Of a stretch of 64,000 bases of DNA, positions 22,801-29,462 are shown in pieces. This stretch comes from Corbicula japonica (lineage: Eukaryota > Mollusca > Bivalvia > Venerida > Cyrenidae). Where the stretch lies: NCBI GenBank assembly GCA_038501625.1, contig JAZAYU010000200.1:496001-560000 (forward strand). Direction: 5' to 3'. The translations under genes were made by a program, and so were the position numbers. The notes under the pieces are model-generated. The model had not been told where the DNA came from. It ran no database searches and saw only the letters and a list, made by a program, of their open reading frames with translations. Each line of letters starts with the position of its first letter. The first letter of the stretch is position 1.

Positions 22801-24722
22801 TTAACAGACTGACAGACAGGGTAGAATGATTTCTAGATCTCAATCTGTGCTCTGAATTAGTCTGTATGTTGCGGAGTTTGAGAGTTTTTACCTTAGACCC
22901 TCTTCACACATGCTACTTAAGCTGAAGAGTATAATATACTCCAATTCAAAGCAGAGAACATTTCAATTATATGATTAGTTAAGTTAGAGTATTAGTTAAG
23001 TGTAACTTGAAGAGTTATAGAAAATAAAAATGTCAAATATGCAATAACGATGCATCTTTATATGATTCAAGTTTGAAGAGTACCCGGTATATATACTCAA
23101 ATTAAAAGCAGAAAACTTTACAATTATATGATTGTTTTAGTAAGAGTATTAGTTAAGTGTAACTTGAAGAGTCTTAGAAATTGAAAACAACTGAACGTTC
23201 TGAACTTTTGAGTTAAGCATTTTTAGAGAAATGACCTTTTTTTCACTGTTTCAAGTTGGTCCTCCATTTCATCCATTTTGGCTGATTGTTTATCCTGTCG
23301 CCGTTTAATATGAACAAAGTATGGTATCTTAGTGACCACACCATCTTGTGTTGTTGTAAGATCATCACTGTATACTGCATCTGAAAAAAAATAGTTTTTT
23401 GTGAATAATGTACATATGGTGTTTGACCCTGAATCAAGGAAAAGGTTGTTCCTATGTCCAGGAGAAGACTTAACTAGTTAGGGTTATATACAAAATTTCA
23501 ATATAGGGAATTTATTTGGGGCAGTCTTAGAGTAGTTACATGATAGTTTCTTACTTTCTGGCCGAAAAATGAAAATTTAAAATTGCTGCTGGGTTCAAGC
23601 AACATGATATGGCTTACATAACATTATTTACTAGCTGATTTGGATCTACACTGGCCAAAAATGTGATAAAACCCAAATATACAAAGTTAAAAAGTTTAAT
23701 AGGCTTTATCTATCAGCCCTTTTTTGGCTGATATTCAGTCATGTTGACAATGGCAAAACATATCCTTTTTCCCAATTAGAGAAGAAAAATTCCCAATTGA
23801 ATTAATACAAAATTTTGTGACCAAAAACCGTATTAACTGACTGCTAAATTAAAAAACTATTATAGCTTGTTAGTTAATCAGGCATCCTGTGTTTCTTTAA
23901 TCCAAAATTTAATGATAATATTACATATGCGTAAAGCTTTTTTATTCCCCAGTGATGAAAAAAACCCAATTTCTGGCAAAATAATGTGAATTTCCCAATT
24001 CCAGGGGTATGGGTGATATTCCCAAAATGGTGAAAAAAGCCATGTCCATGGAGATGCACAGGTGGGTAGTGTCTGCAGGGTGGGGGGTGGGGGGGTGGGG
24101 GGTGTACCAGGGTACGATCCTTCCACCTGTGAGGAGATGAGGGTAAATTATTGCCAATAAGCATTTTGCCTTACCATACAGATCATCCCTTAACCTCCTG
24201 AAAATCCGTGTGTAGACCCCAAGGTTGGGTAGAATGGCATCAAAAGCCTCGAAAGCTACAAGCATCTTTTCTTCATCTGGCCCAGTTTTACCTCTGGCCA
24301 TGTGATCCACACACATCAGCTCATAGCGGTTCACTAAAATCAAAGTCAAAAGTAAATCAAGAGGACAAAAACACCAATAAAAGTTATGAGAAGGCCATAA
24401 AACTTATAACCAATTACACTGAAAGCTAGTTTATCTTATAATCTTCAATTTTTGCATAAATGAGGATTCTTAAATTAATCAATAATTCAATGGGGCGTGT
24501 GATGTGAAATTGTAAAAGCTGTGTTTTTTTACCGACGTGGCATTTCCTGATGTGCATATTTCAAATATTTGTGACTAAAATTATCCGAATTTTACTCTAT
24601 CCGAATTCTGTATCCGTTAAGAATTTGTTTATAATTATTAATCAACAACACAAATATGGACTACCTGGTGAATGCCCATCCAGCACACTTGCTTCTCTCG
24701 TCGGTTTACTTGGTTTACTCAT
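1419..24722 (-). CDS. multi-exon coiled-coil protein with acidic and Cys/His-rich segments (17 exons, 3' end outside window)
   Basis: I rebuilt this gene from splice sites. Coding exons in transcription order: 24722-24665, 24333-24175, 23380-23236, 21398-21264, 20127-20046, 18729-18654, 17718-17648, 17097-17019, 12233-12115, 11456-11326, 10068-10019, 8575-8444, 5301-5126, 4376-4261, 3968-3806, 2065-1985, 1511-1419. All have AG/GT borders and every phase joins without a stop, giving 622 codons from the ATG at 24722. Residues 1-20 are polar. Residues 21-75 are helical (VNRYELMCVDHMARG onward) and loosely recall the N-terminal domain of TSNAXIP1-type proteins; this is from memory and weak. Residues about 105-215 and 245-412 are Lys/Glu-rich heptad-like coiled coil. 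Residues 420-430 are acidic (LEDDEDEDDAD). Cys465, Cys468, Cys475, His477, Cys492 and His494 span an exon junction and could bind zinc. The last visible exon is aromatic and acidic (MEQFWTYMIWEDDNGK). A ciliary or sperm-flagellar role is a guess from composition. There is no signal peptide or membrane segment. The weakest donor is GTCTGT at 17647, and the C-terminus is missing. Confidence 0.85.
2131..2370. mobile_element. TTAA palindromic MITE, copy 3
   Basis: Diverged copy; the inner GATCAGCC / GGCTGATCTGG blocks are clear but both ends have decayed. It sits in the intron between the exons at 3.9 and 2.0 kb. Confidence 0.7.
2828..3171. mobile_element. decayed TTAA MITE, copy 4, with a foldback element inside
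   Basis: Left part (GATCTACACTGT near 2920) and right part (CCAGTCTACACTGTTCACACATG near 3130) belong to the palindromic MITE. They are separated by a nearly perfect foldback element at 2972-3115, so this is a nested insertion. Confidence 0.6.
2972..3115. mobile_element. foldback MITE (GCCCAAGATCATAAAACT family), best copy
   Basis: Almost perfect hairpin of about 144 bp. Arms begin GCCCAAGATCATAAAACT and run through CAATCTCAAGGATCTGATTGGCTGAAATGGCGACC-like sequence to a centre at about 3044. It is the reference for partial copies at 4.0, 8.7, 9.1, 17.8 and 27.3 kb. It has no coding capacity. Confidence 0.8.
4032..4215. mobile_element. foldback MITE, diverged copy
   Basis: GGCCCAGGGACTGATCTCC at the left, then GACTGGCTGAAAT and its inverted partner ATTTCAGCCAGTC near 4145-4185. 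It is the same family as 2972-3115, in the intron between the exons at 4.3 and 3.9 kb. Confidence 0.6.
4510..4695. repeat. dispersed repeat with 'gtggtctta' blocks
   Basis: Contains phrases such as GGTCTTAATAGTGGGGTGG and GAGGTGGTCTAAATTCCAGGGTGG. Related wording recurs at 8.78-8.97 kb and more weakly at 21.03-21.21 and 29.69-29.77 kb. It looks like an old low-copy transposon remnant with no open frame. Confidence 0.45.
4851..5093. mobile_element. TTAA palindromic MITE, copy 5
   Basis: Well-preserved copy ending only about 30 bp before the donor of the exon at 5126-5301 (minus strand), so it lies right at the start of that intron. Confidence 0.8.
5701..5941. mobile_element. TTAA palindromic MITE, copy 6
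   Basis: Complete copy with perfect outer ends, TTAACCCTTTCCTCCAT and ATGGAGGAAAGGGTTAA. It is a good consensus example of the family. Confidence 0.85.
6200..7462. mobile_element. TTAA palindromic MITE, copy 7, split by a mariner element
   Basis: The left end TTAACCCTTTCCTTCATA (6200) and the remainder (7238-7462, starting at the part that normally follows) are separated by the mariner-like element 6220-7237. Removing it and one TA restores a normal MITE. Confidence 0.8.
6220..7237. mobile_element. Tc1/mariner-like element, decayed, TA target duplication
   Basis: Terminal inverted repeats CGAGGGTTGTCCCAATAAAT (left) and its complement (right, ending 7237) are flanked by TA at 6218-6219 and 7238-7239. 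Near 6810 the plus strand still reads YSPDLATLD, matching the mariner transposase motif YSPDLAPxD, but stops and frameshifts remove any long frame. At 1.0 kb it is shorter than an intact mariner. Matching blocks near both ends (AGTTTTCTTTTTATTCAAA and its inverse) extend the TIRs. Confidence 0.85.
7490..8420. repeat. degenerate tandem repeat with GCATTCTGATCA core
   Basis: Phrases like ACCATGCATTCTGATCATC recur irregularly about every 30-50 bp over roughly 0.9 kb, with variants TGCATTTTGATCATC and CATTCTGATCAC. It is an old minisatellite in the intron upstream (in plus coordinates) of the exon at 8444-8575. It contains no convincing gene. Confidence 0.7.
8658..8779. mobile_element. foldback MITE, copy
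   Basis: TGCCCAAGATCATAAAACTAG at the left and CTAGTTTTATGATCTTG at the right, with TCTGATTGGCTGAAATGG near the centre. One arm is shortened compared with 2972-3115. Confidence 0.75.
9043..9296. mobile_element. compound foldback MITE (nested or tandem copies)
   Basis: Two or three overlapping hairpins share the outer ends GGCTGAAGGTTATAAAGCT and its complement near 9290. Inner pieces include CAAGCATCTGATCAGATGCTTG at 9086-9107 and GGCGACCAGGCGCC near 9190. It is clearly a foldback inserted in, or duplicated beside, another copy. Confidence 0.7.
9417..9610. mobile_element. TTAA palindromic MITE, copy 8 (diverged)
   Basis: ACTTTATTCCATAGATATTGC at the left and GATCTTGACCTGGATCAACACTGATC at the right keep the family order, but both TTAA ends have decayed. 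Confidence 0.6.
9790..9988. mobile_element. TTAA palindromic MITE, copy 9 (diverged)
   Basis: The interior GATCCAGATCAGCTGGCACAT and the inverted half near 9940 are clear; outer ends are lost. It lies close to the donor side of the small exon 10019-10068. Confidence 0.65.
10490..10665. mobile_element. TTAA palindromic MITE, copy 10 (partial)
   Basis: Starts inside the family consensus (TGATCAGGAGCTACACTGTT) and ends near GGAGTAAAGTGTTG. The left outer quarter is missing. Confidence 0.6.
10797..10830 (+). ncRNA. hammerhead-ribozyme-like core, possible Penelope-type retroelement remnant
   Basis: CTGAAGA (10797-10803) fits the CUGANGA core. GGC/GCC (10805-10807 with 10814-10816) could form helix II. 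GAAA (10817-10820) is followed by C..GTA, which fits the two-base helix III and cleavage triplet seen in minimal hammerheads of Penelope-like elements. Against it: one extra A (10804) precedes helix II, and I cannot draw a convincing helix I. It may instead be the 3' tail motif (GAAGAAGGC..GCCGAAACGTCG) of such an element without ribozyme activity. Confidence 0.3.
11021..11205. repeat. long inverted repeat (hairpin) with GGCGAAGGC loop
   Basis: GGAATAACCATGCCGTAATT (11030) is the complement of AATTACGGCATGGTTATTCC (11175). The arms also share GTATACACAGATT/AATCTGTGTATAC and meet at GGCGAAGGCTTTGCCTTCGCC (11103-11123). It is an almost complete hairpin of about 180 bp and a probable MITE. Confidence 0.75.
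11513..11744. mobile_element. TTAA palindromic MITE, copy 11
   Basis: TTAACCCTTTACTTCATATA at the left mirrors TATATGAAGTAAAGGGTTAA at the right. It lies about 55 bp upstream (in transcript direction) of the acceptor of exon 11326-11456. Confidence 0.85.
12257..12469. mobile_element. MITE with TACTGTGGTATCAT ends, copy 1
   Basis: Ends TACTGTGATATCATAAAATT and AATTAAATGATACCATAGTA are inverted. The interior includes GCTAGGGTAAA and CCCTAGCGAAATCAAACCATT. It begins about 20 bp upstream of the acceptor of exon 12115-12233. Two more copies lie at 12.8 and 29.5 kb. Confidence 0.7.
12719..12920. mobile_element. MITE with TACTGTGGTATCAT ends, copy 2
   Basis: TACTGTAGTGTCATTTAATT at the left and TAATGATACCACAGTA at the right are inverted. 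CTAGGGTGTGATTTCGC and GGCGCGAAAATGAAACCACCG match copies at 12.3 and 29.5 kb. Confidence 0.7.
12926..13173. mobile_element. TTAA palindromic MITE, copy 12
   Basis: TTGACCCTTTATTCCA at the left and TGGAGTAAAGGGTTAA at the right. It directly abuts the TACTGTGG MITE ending at 12920. Confidence 0.75.
13640..13880. mobile_element. TTAA palindromic MITE, copy 13
   Basis: Full-length copy close to consensus: TTAACCCTTTCCTCCATAGA at the left and TATATGGAGGAAATGATTAA at the right. Confidence 0.85.
14020..14249. mobile_element. TTAA palindromic MITE, copy 14
   Basis: Diverged ends (ATTACTCCATGGGATATG, GATGAAGGTTAA) around a well-kept interior with GATCCAGATCTGCTGG and CCAGCAGATCTGGATC. Confidence 0.7.
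14465..15260. repeat. degenerate minisatellite (AGCACTGAAACTGTTTTCTGACTG family)
   Basis: About 15 imperfect units of roughly 40-60 bp carry CCTTTTAAGCACTGAAA, GTTTTCTGACTGTCT and TTAGGTGCC. The best blocks are near 14690-14950, where a composite of about 180 bp is repeated. It lies in the long intron between exons 17019-17097 and 12115-12233. Confidence 0.75.
15435..16411. mobile_element. non-autonomous hAT-like transposon inserted in a minisatellite
   Basis: Ends CAGGGCCTTCCCC and GGGGAAAGCCCTG are inverted, typical of hAT-type CAGGG termini. ATACA flanks both sides (15430-15434, 16412-16416). The flank on the left, GCGGCCCATTGATGATACA, is a unit of the 30-bp repeat that continues on the right, so the element landed inside that array. 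At 977 bp it has no transposase frame. The subterminal GGCATCCTGGCATCC recurs inverted near 16360. Confidence 0.75.
16412..16775. repeat. 30-bp minisatellite with a 90-bp higher-order pattern
   Basis: Eleven full units plus a partial of AGATGATACGGCCCATTGAC followed by AATACAGATA. One position alternates in a strict A, A, T order, so the real unit is a 90-bp trimer repeated about four times. All frames are open because 30 is a multiple of three; read on the plus strand it gives MIRPIDNTDK/M repeats. I see no gene signals and treat that as incidental. Further decayed units appear at 16915-16975 on the other strand. Confidence 0.9.
17419..17605. repeat. dispersed repeat (GGGGCAGATCCAGAGGGGG), copy 1
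   Basis: Shares GG.TCCAGAGGGG.TCAGTGGG.TTGCT.GAA.CC and later AGAAAGTTG with 32700-32900. A partial inverted copy occurs at 23505-23575 (GACTGCCCCAAA/TTTGGGGCAGTC, TTTCTGGCC). It is a mobile repeat of unknown class; the open frame across it is incidental. Confidence 0.6.
17760..17832. mobile_element. foldback MITE fragment
   Basis: TGCCAATGATCATAAAAC, GGAGACCGGTCTCAAATC and CATCTGATTGGCTGAAAT are one arm of the foldback family. It starts about 40 bp upstream of the acceptor of exon 17648-17718. Confidence 0.65.
17957..18188. mobile_element. TTAA palindromic MITE, copy 15
   Basis: CCCTTTCCTCCATATTTAAG at the left and GTATCTATAAAGGGTAAA at the right, with both inner inverted block pairs kept. 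Confidence 0.75.
18373..18478. mobile_element. TTAA palindromic MITE, copy 16 (left half)
   Basis: Only the left half remains, up to GATCTGCACTGTTTGC. The sequence then changes to unrelated intron. Confidence 0.65.
18915..19160. mobile_element. TTAA palindromic MITE, copy 17
   Basis: TTAACTCTTTACTCCATAA at the left, CATGAAGTAAAGAGTTAA at the right; diverged but complete. Confidence 0.75.
19189..19555. repeat. molluscan-type repeat: two tandem 'TGACCTTGACCTTTGACC' units, GACA run and CTCCCCC hairpin
   Basis: Two units of about 130 bp (from about 19195 and 19333) share CCTGTGACCTTGA, ATCA.TA.GGTTCTTCTACTC, AATAAGGGC and CGGTACTCCAGTTATTGA. They are followed by ACAGACAGACAGACGG-type repeats and then GTCTCCCCC...GGGGGGGAGAC (19531-19552), a terminal hairpin. 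The class is unknown. Confidence 0.7.
19893..20014. mobile_element. TTAA palindromic MITE, copy 18 (right half)
   Basis: The right half only, from CAGTGCAGATTAAAATCAGATGGCACG to GTAGTAAAAGGATAAA. It ends about 30 bp before exon 20046-20127. Confidence 0.65.
20166..20410. mobile_element. TTAA palindromic MITE, copy 19
   Basis: TTAACCCTTCACTCAATGG at the left and CCGTAAAGGGTTAA at the right. The interior is more diverged than in most copies. Confidence 0.75.
21035..21215. repeat. dispersed repeat (CAGTCAAACCTGTTTTAAAGC)
   Basis: Blocks CAAACCTGTTTTAAAG, GTGGCTGCTTAACACAGGT and GACAGGTGGTTGTTTAATGCAGGTGGC, ending AAGACAGGTTCAACTGTA. The first and last blocks are roughly inverted, suggesting a small MITE. 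Confidence 0.5.
22493..22684. mobile_element. TTAA palindromic MITE, copy 20 (internal deletion)
   Basis: TTAACCCTTTACTCCATAG at the left and CATGGAGGAAAGGGTT at the right. About 50 bp are missing from the right interior. Confidence 0.75.
22690..22795. repeat. (GA)n microsatellite
   Basis: GAGAGA-rich tract with about 32 uninterrupted GA units from about 22731 to 22793, preceded by imperfect GAAAGGGAGA. It gives a false Ser-Leu frame on the other strand. Confidence 0.9.
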
Positions 24723-24724
24723 TT

Positions 24725-25750
24725 TAAGTTTATTTTATAGGAAAATTGCAAAAAAAGTAAATGTTGCTATGCAAGCTTTTGTGGCAGGTGCCCGTAATCG
24801 ATAAATACCTTCTGCGGTACGTACCCTATACGTAACACAGTACGTTAAACCCTGCGTTAAACTATGATAGATCAAATAGTCGCTAGTTTGATCCCAGTCT
24901 ATTTCAATGCAAATGTCCAAATTATCATTCAGATGAGACTTTAAACCGATGTCACTTTAAATAACAAACCAGGACTCTTAAAATGGAGAGTCCTCTGAAC
25001 TGTGCGCTAGTAGCAAAACCTCAATCTGATTACAATCATCTCCTGAAAACCGCTACGCTATCAGTTTGTTAGATCTGACTTTGGTGAGATTGCAAAACCC
25101 TCAAATAACTAACATTCTTCTGGAACCGTAGCGACAATAAATAAATCTTAATACACCCATAATTTGGCCATCTCTTAGAAACATTGATTTTATGGAATCT
25201 CCGTTTGTCTTGTATGGACTAAAATAGCAACCAAACTATTCGGCATTACTTAACCCCGGGTTAAAATATTTTAACCCAGTTTAACCGTTTTATAAACTAT
25301 ATTCCTGTTTATCGGTCTGTGACAAAAATTCGCTTAATCTAACAAGTAGTGTAATACTACAGATATAATCCTGTATCTTAACATCTTCACGGCGAAAGGC
25401 CATGCCGATTAAAGGGCACTAATTCCCAGTCATTCTTTAAGATATCAGGGTAAATTCTAGCCTGCAAAACAAAAACATACAAATGCGTAGTCAAAATACA
25501 AAATATGTTGAAAACCAAACTTTGCTAGTTATAAAAATATAAGTAAAATGTGTGCGTTTAAAACGGTTTTTAAATGTAACTCTTACTTTGAATGTATGTC
25601 ACTCACAATAGTGCAAAATACACATGCACGCAAAGACGCTAACAAATATACGTATGTGTTCTGATATGGTGGCCAAAAGCAAATTAACGGTGCTTCTCAG
25701 TGTCGGATGCATGATTTCCAGCATGTCTTTTGGTGTTCAAATGATATTTT
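24725..25750. other. region upstream of the coiled-coil gene
   Basis: This should hold the promoter and 5' UTR of the minus-strand gene starting at 24722. An A/T-rich TATAAAAT at 24733-24740 (minus) is too close to the ATG to be a normal TATA box. No further exon, conserved motif or known repeat is obvious, apart from TTAACCCGGGTTAA-like palindromes near 25250. Confidence 0.4.
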
Positions 25751-26408
25751 CAGGCCTGCCAAAACTTTTTCATTAAAAATCCGGAGATTTTGTCTGAGTA
25801 TGTCAATGATGTTGAATTCGACGATGATAATGATGATGGTGTTGTTGTTGTTGTTTTAATGTGTTGTTGGTGCTGCTCACTATGACTGTGACTGAACAAT
25901 GATGATGATGATGATGATAAAGATGATGATGATGATGATTTTGATGATGTTGTTCTCATATTCTTTTTTATAATTATATTCGTCAAAGATTTTTAGAAAA
26001 AAAATGCCGATTTTGTTAGAAAAGAACTTGTTTTAAAATGACTTTTGTCTATTTTTATCATTCATTTTAAACTTTTTGTTAACCCTGAAAATCGATAAAG
26101 GCAGGTGTAACATCGAGGGCCTTGATTAGTGTATGACACGCGGTTATTGTAAAGTTGTGCCAGAGGCACTGGGGCAGCATGTCACTGACCGCATCCTTCG
26201 TTATTTCGTAATCTCGTAATAAACAGGAAATGTGCGACTGCAGTAGAATAACTATAACGTTCATTGCACAACTTTTGAATTAGGTTTAATTCATCTATTT
26301 TATGCAATTTCATAGAAATCCGGAGATTTTGACTATAAATCCGGAGATCCGGAGAAGTAACTTAAATTCCTGAGATTTCGGATAAAATCCGGAGATTTGG
26401 CAGGCCTG
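25751..26408. mobile_element. hAT-like non-autonomous element (CAGGCCTGCCAAA ends) carrying a (GATGAT)n tract
   Basis: CAGGCCTGCCAAAA at the left, TTTGGCAGGCCTG at the right, with TATTTT next to both ends. AATCCGGAGATTTTG repeats occur subterminally on both sides (25779, 26318, 26390). The interior holds trinucleotide tracts of GTT and GATGAT (25840-25955). No transposase frame is present. Confidence 0.75.
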
Positions 26409-26514
26409 TATTTTAAAAATTTCTGACCGAAATCCCCATAAAAAATATTGCTTCCCAAAAATTGATTTCTTTAAAAATGATAACAAACCCGGATGCTTAT
26501 AACACCTATCTATG

Positions 26515-27400
26515 ATAATTCAAACCGACAAGTACGGAGTTCCGTTAGGGACATCACATTTGCATGTGTTGATTTGAAACCGTCGATAGTCGATAGAACG
26601 ATTATGACAACGCGAAATCGCAACAGTACGATAATGACAAATGCGATAACACGATGAAGAAAACGCAATAATATGACTGTACGATTATGATAATGCGATA
26701 CATTATCGTGTTTCTCCATCTTACCGTCGCGTTTTCATAATTGTAATGGTAAATTTGGTCCTTGTATTATCGCAATTTCGCCCTTCCATCATCGTTGTAT
26801 TGCGTTATCATCGCGTTATCATCGTCGTACTGTCGTTAATCATCGTCGTATTGATGGGTTATCTTCATCGTACTGTCGCTTTATGTTCATCGTACTGTCG
26901 CGTTAACTTCATTATAGTGTCGCGCTATCTTCATCGTACTGTCGCGTTATCTTCATCGTACTGTCTCGTTATCTTCATCGTACTGTCGCGTTATCTTCAT
27001 CGTAATGTCGCGTTATCTTCATCGTAATGTCGCGTAAACTTCATCGTAATGTCGCGTTATCTTCATCGTACTGTCGCGTTATCTTCATCGTAATGTCGCG
27101 TTATCTTCATCGTAATGTCGCGTTATCTTCATCGTACTGTCGCGTTATCTTCATCGTAATGTCGCGCTATAGTCGTCGTAATGTCGCGTTATCTTCATCG
27201 TAATGTCGCGTTATCATCATCGTACTATCGGGGACCGCGTTTCAGGGCTGAAGGTTATAAAACTGAGACTGGTCGCCATTTCAGCCAATCAGATGCTTGA
27301 GATTTGAGACTGGTTTCCATGCTCAGTTTTATAACCGTGGGCACAGATCAACACATTCAACAGTGTTGGTCCTAACGGAATTCCGTAGTACGGCCAAATG
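26515..27400. repeat. large inverted element with a 22-bp satellite in the right arm
   Basis: TACGGAGTTCCGTTAGGGAC (26533) is matched inverted by GGTCCTAACGGAATTCCGTA (27370), and CATGTGTTGATTTG by CAGATCAACACATTC. The left arm holds ACGATTATGACAACGCGA-like sequence. The right arm is about 20 head-to-tail units of CTTCATCGTACTGTCGCGTTAT (about 26870-27225). A foldback MITE copy (27246-27340) sits between satellite and right end. It lies 0.5 kb upstream of the first GPCR promoter. Confidence 0.75.
27246..27340. mobile_element. foldback MITE fragment
   Basis: GGCTGAAGGTTATAAAACTGAG at the left and CTCAGTTTTATAACCGTGGGC at the right, with GCCATTTCAGCCAATCAG inside. It is a shortened copy of the family at 2972. 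Confidence 0.7.
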
Positions 27401-27913
27401 CATACTGTGATCCCCGTAACCTTTTTATGCAATCCTTGATTATACTTTTATAAAACTCGACATGCAATTCGTCGTAAATTGATAGCCAATATCTGTCTAT
27501 CTCTGCAAGATGGCTTTAAATCATGCAGGAAGTACTTCAAAACAACAGCTGAAAACAAAAACAAACAAGGTTATCAAAATTATCGATCAGGCATTTTAGC
27601 GACCTTTATCTTCACAAGTATAAACGAAGTGTTTCTACGGTGTCGTTGACTTCATGTAAATATTACAAAGGATATCATAAAAATTATCAAGATACTTTGA
27701 TCCGTTTTAACGGGGATTGTTTTCACTAAAATATCCGTTATTGTAAGAGAAATGACGGACAAATAATAGATATGTACGCAGTTGTTGTTGTTAAACTTTG
27801 AAAAGCATCAAGTGGAGGTCCTCGTCGATCAAGGAAGAAAAATACACATCTTTATCAAAATTCATTAATGTACCAAATGAGTTGTGCACGTAGATAAGTG
27901 TTGGGGCGGTCAC

Positions 27914-27921
27914 TATAAAAG
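27914..27921 (+). promoter_or_regulatory. candidate TATA box of the first GPCR gene
   Basis: TATAAAAG stands 86 bp before the ATG at 28007, in otherwise balanced sequence. A start site about 25-30 bp downstream (near 27945) would give a 60-bp leader. The leader contains a T-tract then CAAAAG (27985-27999), so a 5' UTR intron acceptor is also conceivable. Confidence 0.45.
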
Positions 27922-28006
27922 TACAGTCATGTGGTTGAAACGTACTTATTTGATCATTATTTCAACAGTGTAGAGCATCGGTGTTTTTTTTTTCAAAAGA
28001 ACCGTG

Positions 28007-29329
28007 ATGGGAGACGATTTAATATATTCCATCTCTACGGATGTTGGAAATATTTCTGTTCCCATGACGCCCGACGGACTAAACAAAGAAAACCTTGCAC
28101 ACGAGCTAAATGACGAATTCAGAAAAGCGGTTATCGGTGTTACAACTTTTGTGGGGATAGAAGTGGTTCTCGGTTTCTTTGGTAATCTACTGGTGCTGTA
28201 CGTGTTCATCTTCCGGTACCATGTGTGCAACTTCCGGTACTTCGTACTTTGTTTGGCATTCATTGATATTACCAGCAGTCTTACTACGATGCCTGGGGAA
28301 ATGCTAACCCAAATGAACTGGTACATTTACCCATATAAAAATGTTTGCAAAGTGAAATCCTTCTTCAATGTATTCACAGTGACTGCCGAAGCACTTTGTT
28401 TACTAACAATTGCTCTGGATCGCTACCGAAAAGTGTGTCAGCCATTCGGATGGCAAATTAAACCGAAAACGGCAAAGTATTTATGTGTAATTATTTACAT
28501 CATTTCTTTCGTGGTTGCTGTACCTGTAGCGGTTTTATGGGGCCTGCATAGCCATGAACAACAATACAAGGGCACACTTATCAATGTAACGGTTTGCGAA
28601 AAAGACGCCAAATATGAAACCACGAAATATCCTTTGGCGTATTCGCTTACCATTGAAACAATAATCGGAATATGTCTTCTATTGATGTTCGCGCTCTATG
28701 TGTTCGTAACCCGAAAGCTTCTACAAGAGAAGCGGACTTGTTCTCAGACAGGGCGGGTACCAGTAGCCATATCCTCTTCGACAGGTGCCTCTTCCTCTTA
28801 CGTCAAAGACAAGAGCAGAGCGAAACCGGAAGTAAGCGACACCGGATATTCGTCTGGAATTGAAAACCAGTCTAGACAGAGGGACGAAGATTCAGAGGCT
28901 CAGATGGCATCTGATGATGATGAAGATTATTCGGAACAAAAATCGACAAATACTGGAAATACATTGCGAGTTCCTGAAGTGCGTTTCGGCCATAAACAAA
29001 AACAGAATAATGGAGTTTCAGCTAAGGCACAACACAGAGCTCACCATTCTAGAGACCGGAAAGAAATCGCAAGGAGGGTGCGCCGAAAAACTCTTATAAT
29101 GCTTATTTTAACAATCGCATTCATTGTTACCACCATTTTGTATCTGACCCTGCTCTCGTTCATCGCGAGATCAGACGATATTCTACAACAGATCAGCAAT
29201 GAAGGCAAAGCGGTCTACTTTTTCTTCTTTCGTTTATACTTCGTCAACCACGTGATCAATCCGGTGGTCTATGGGGCTCTCGATCTGAAGTTTAGAAAAG
29301 TCATGAAAAATATGATAACCAGAAAGTGA
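28007..29329 (+). CDS. class A (rhodopsin-like) GPCR, orphan, single exon
   Basis: 440 residues from the ATG at 28007, in one uninterrupted exon. Seven membrane segments fit approximately residues 42-69, 76-99, 117-141, 157-179, 209-237, 360-387 and 401-423. Class A marks: GN in TM1 (Asn60), LAFID in TM2 (Asp87), Cys114 pairing with Cys197 in loop 2, DRY at 138-140, NPVVY at 418-422 in TM7. Glycosylation sites NIS (15) and NVT (193) are extracellular. The third inner loop is long (about 240-358), rich in Ser, Asp and Glu (SDDDEDYSE), and ends in basic RRVRRK before TM6. Missing against the class: the Trp of TM4, the Pro of TM5 and the CWxP of TM6 (TIAFIVTTILYL instead). Closest relative in view is the gene at 37881. 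Ligand unknown; the fold suggests a neuropeptide- or amine-type receptor, without proof. Confidence 0.92.
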   Translation: MGDDLIYSISTDVGNISVPMTPDGLNKENLAHELNDEFRKAVIGVTTFVGIEVVLGFFGNLLVLYVFIFRYHVCNFRYFVLCLAFIDITSSLTTMPGEMLTQMNWYIYPYKNVCKVKSFFNVFTVTAEALCLLTIALDRYRKVCQPFGWQIKPKTAKYLCVIIYIISFVVAVPVAVLWGLHSHEQQYKGTLINVTVCEKDAKYETTKYPLAYSLTIETIIGICLLLMFALYVFVTRKLLQEKRTCSQTGRVPVAISSSTGASSSYVKDKSRAKPEVSDTGYSSGIENQSRQRDEDSEAQMASDDDEDYSEQKSTNTGNTLRVPEVRFGHKQKQNNGVSAKAQHRAHHSRDRKEIARRVRRKTLIMLILTIAFIVTTILYLTLLSFIARSDDILQQISNEGKAVYFFFFRLYFVNHVINPVVYGALDLKFRKVMKNMITRK

Positions 29330-29462
29330 TGCAAATTTTCGTTGAAACTGCTTTAAACTTACAAGTTTACGTGGTATTTACACTACAGTTTGCTTGATTT
29401 CGTCGATTGCGTCCTTGTAGAGTCTGTATGAAACTGTCTTACGGTCGCTTGGAAATTATCAT

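Noticed and set aside
22604..22843. Ser-Leu repeat protein on the minus strand
   Set aside because: It is the translation of the (GA)n microsatellite.
23942..24129. Pro/His-rich frames on the minus strand near 24.0-24.1 kb
   Set aside because: They lie in the intron after exon 24333-24175 and come from a C/G-rich low-complexity tract.
24550..24804. Plus-strand frame with a hydrophobic stretch (ASLVGLLGLLILSLFY)
   Set aside because: It is antisense to the first coding exon of the minus-strand gene (24722-24665), whose splice phases fit the next exon.
25750..25986. Ser-rich protein on the minus strand
   Set aside because: Translation of GATGAT and GTT repeats inside a hAT-like element.
28004..28006. 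GTG as start of the first GPCR
   Set aside because: An animal gene should start at the ATG right after it (28007).
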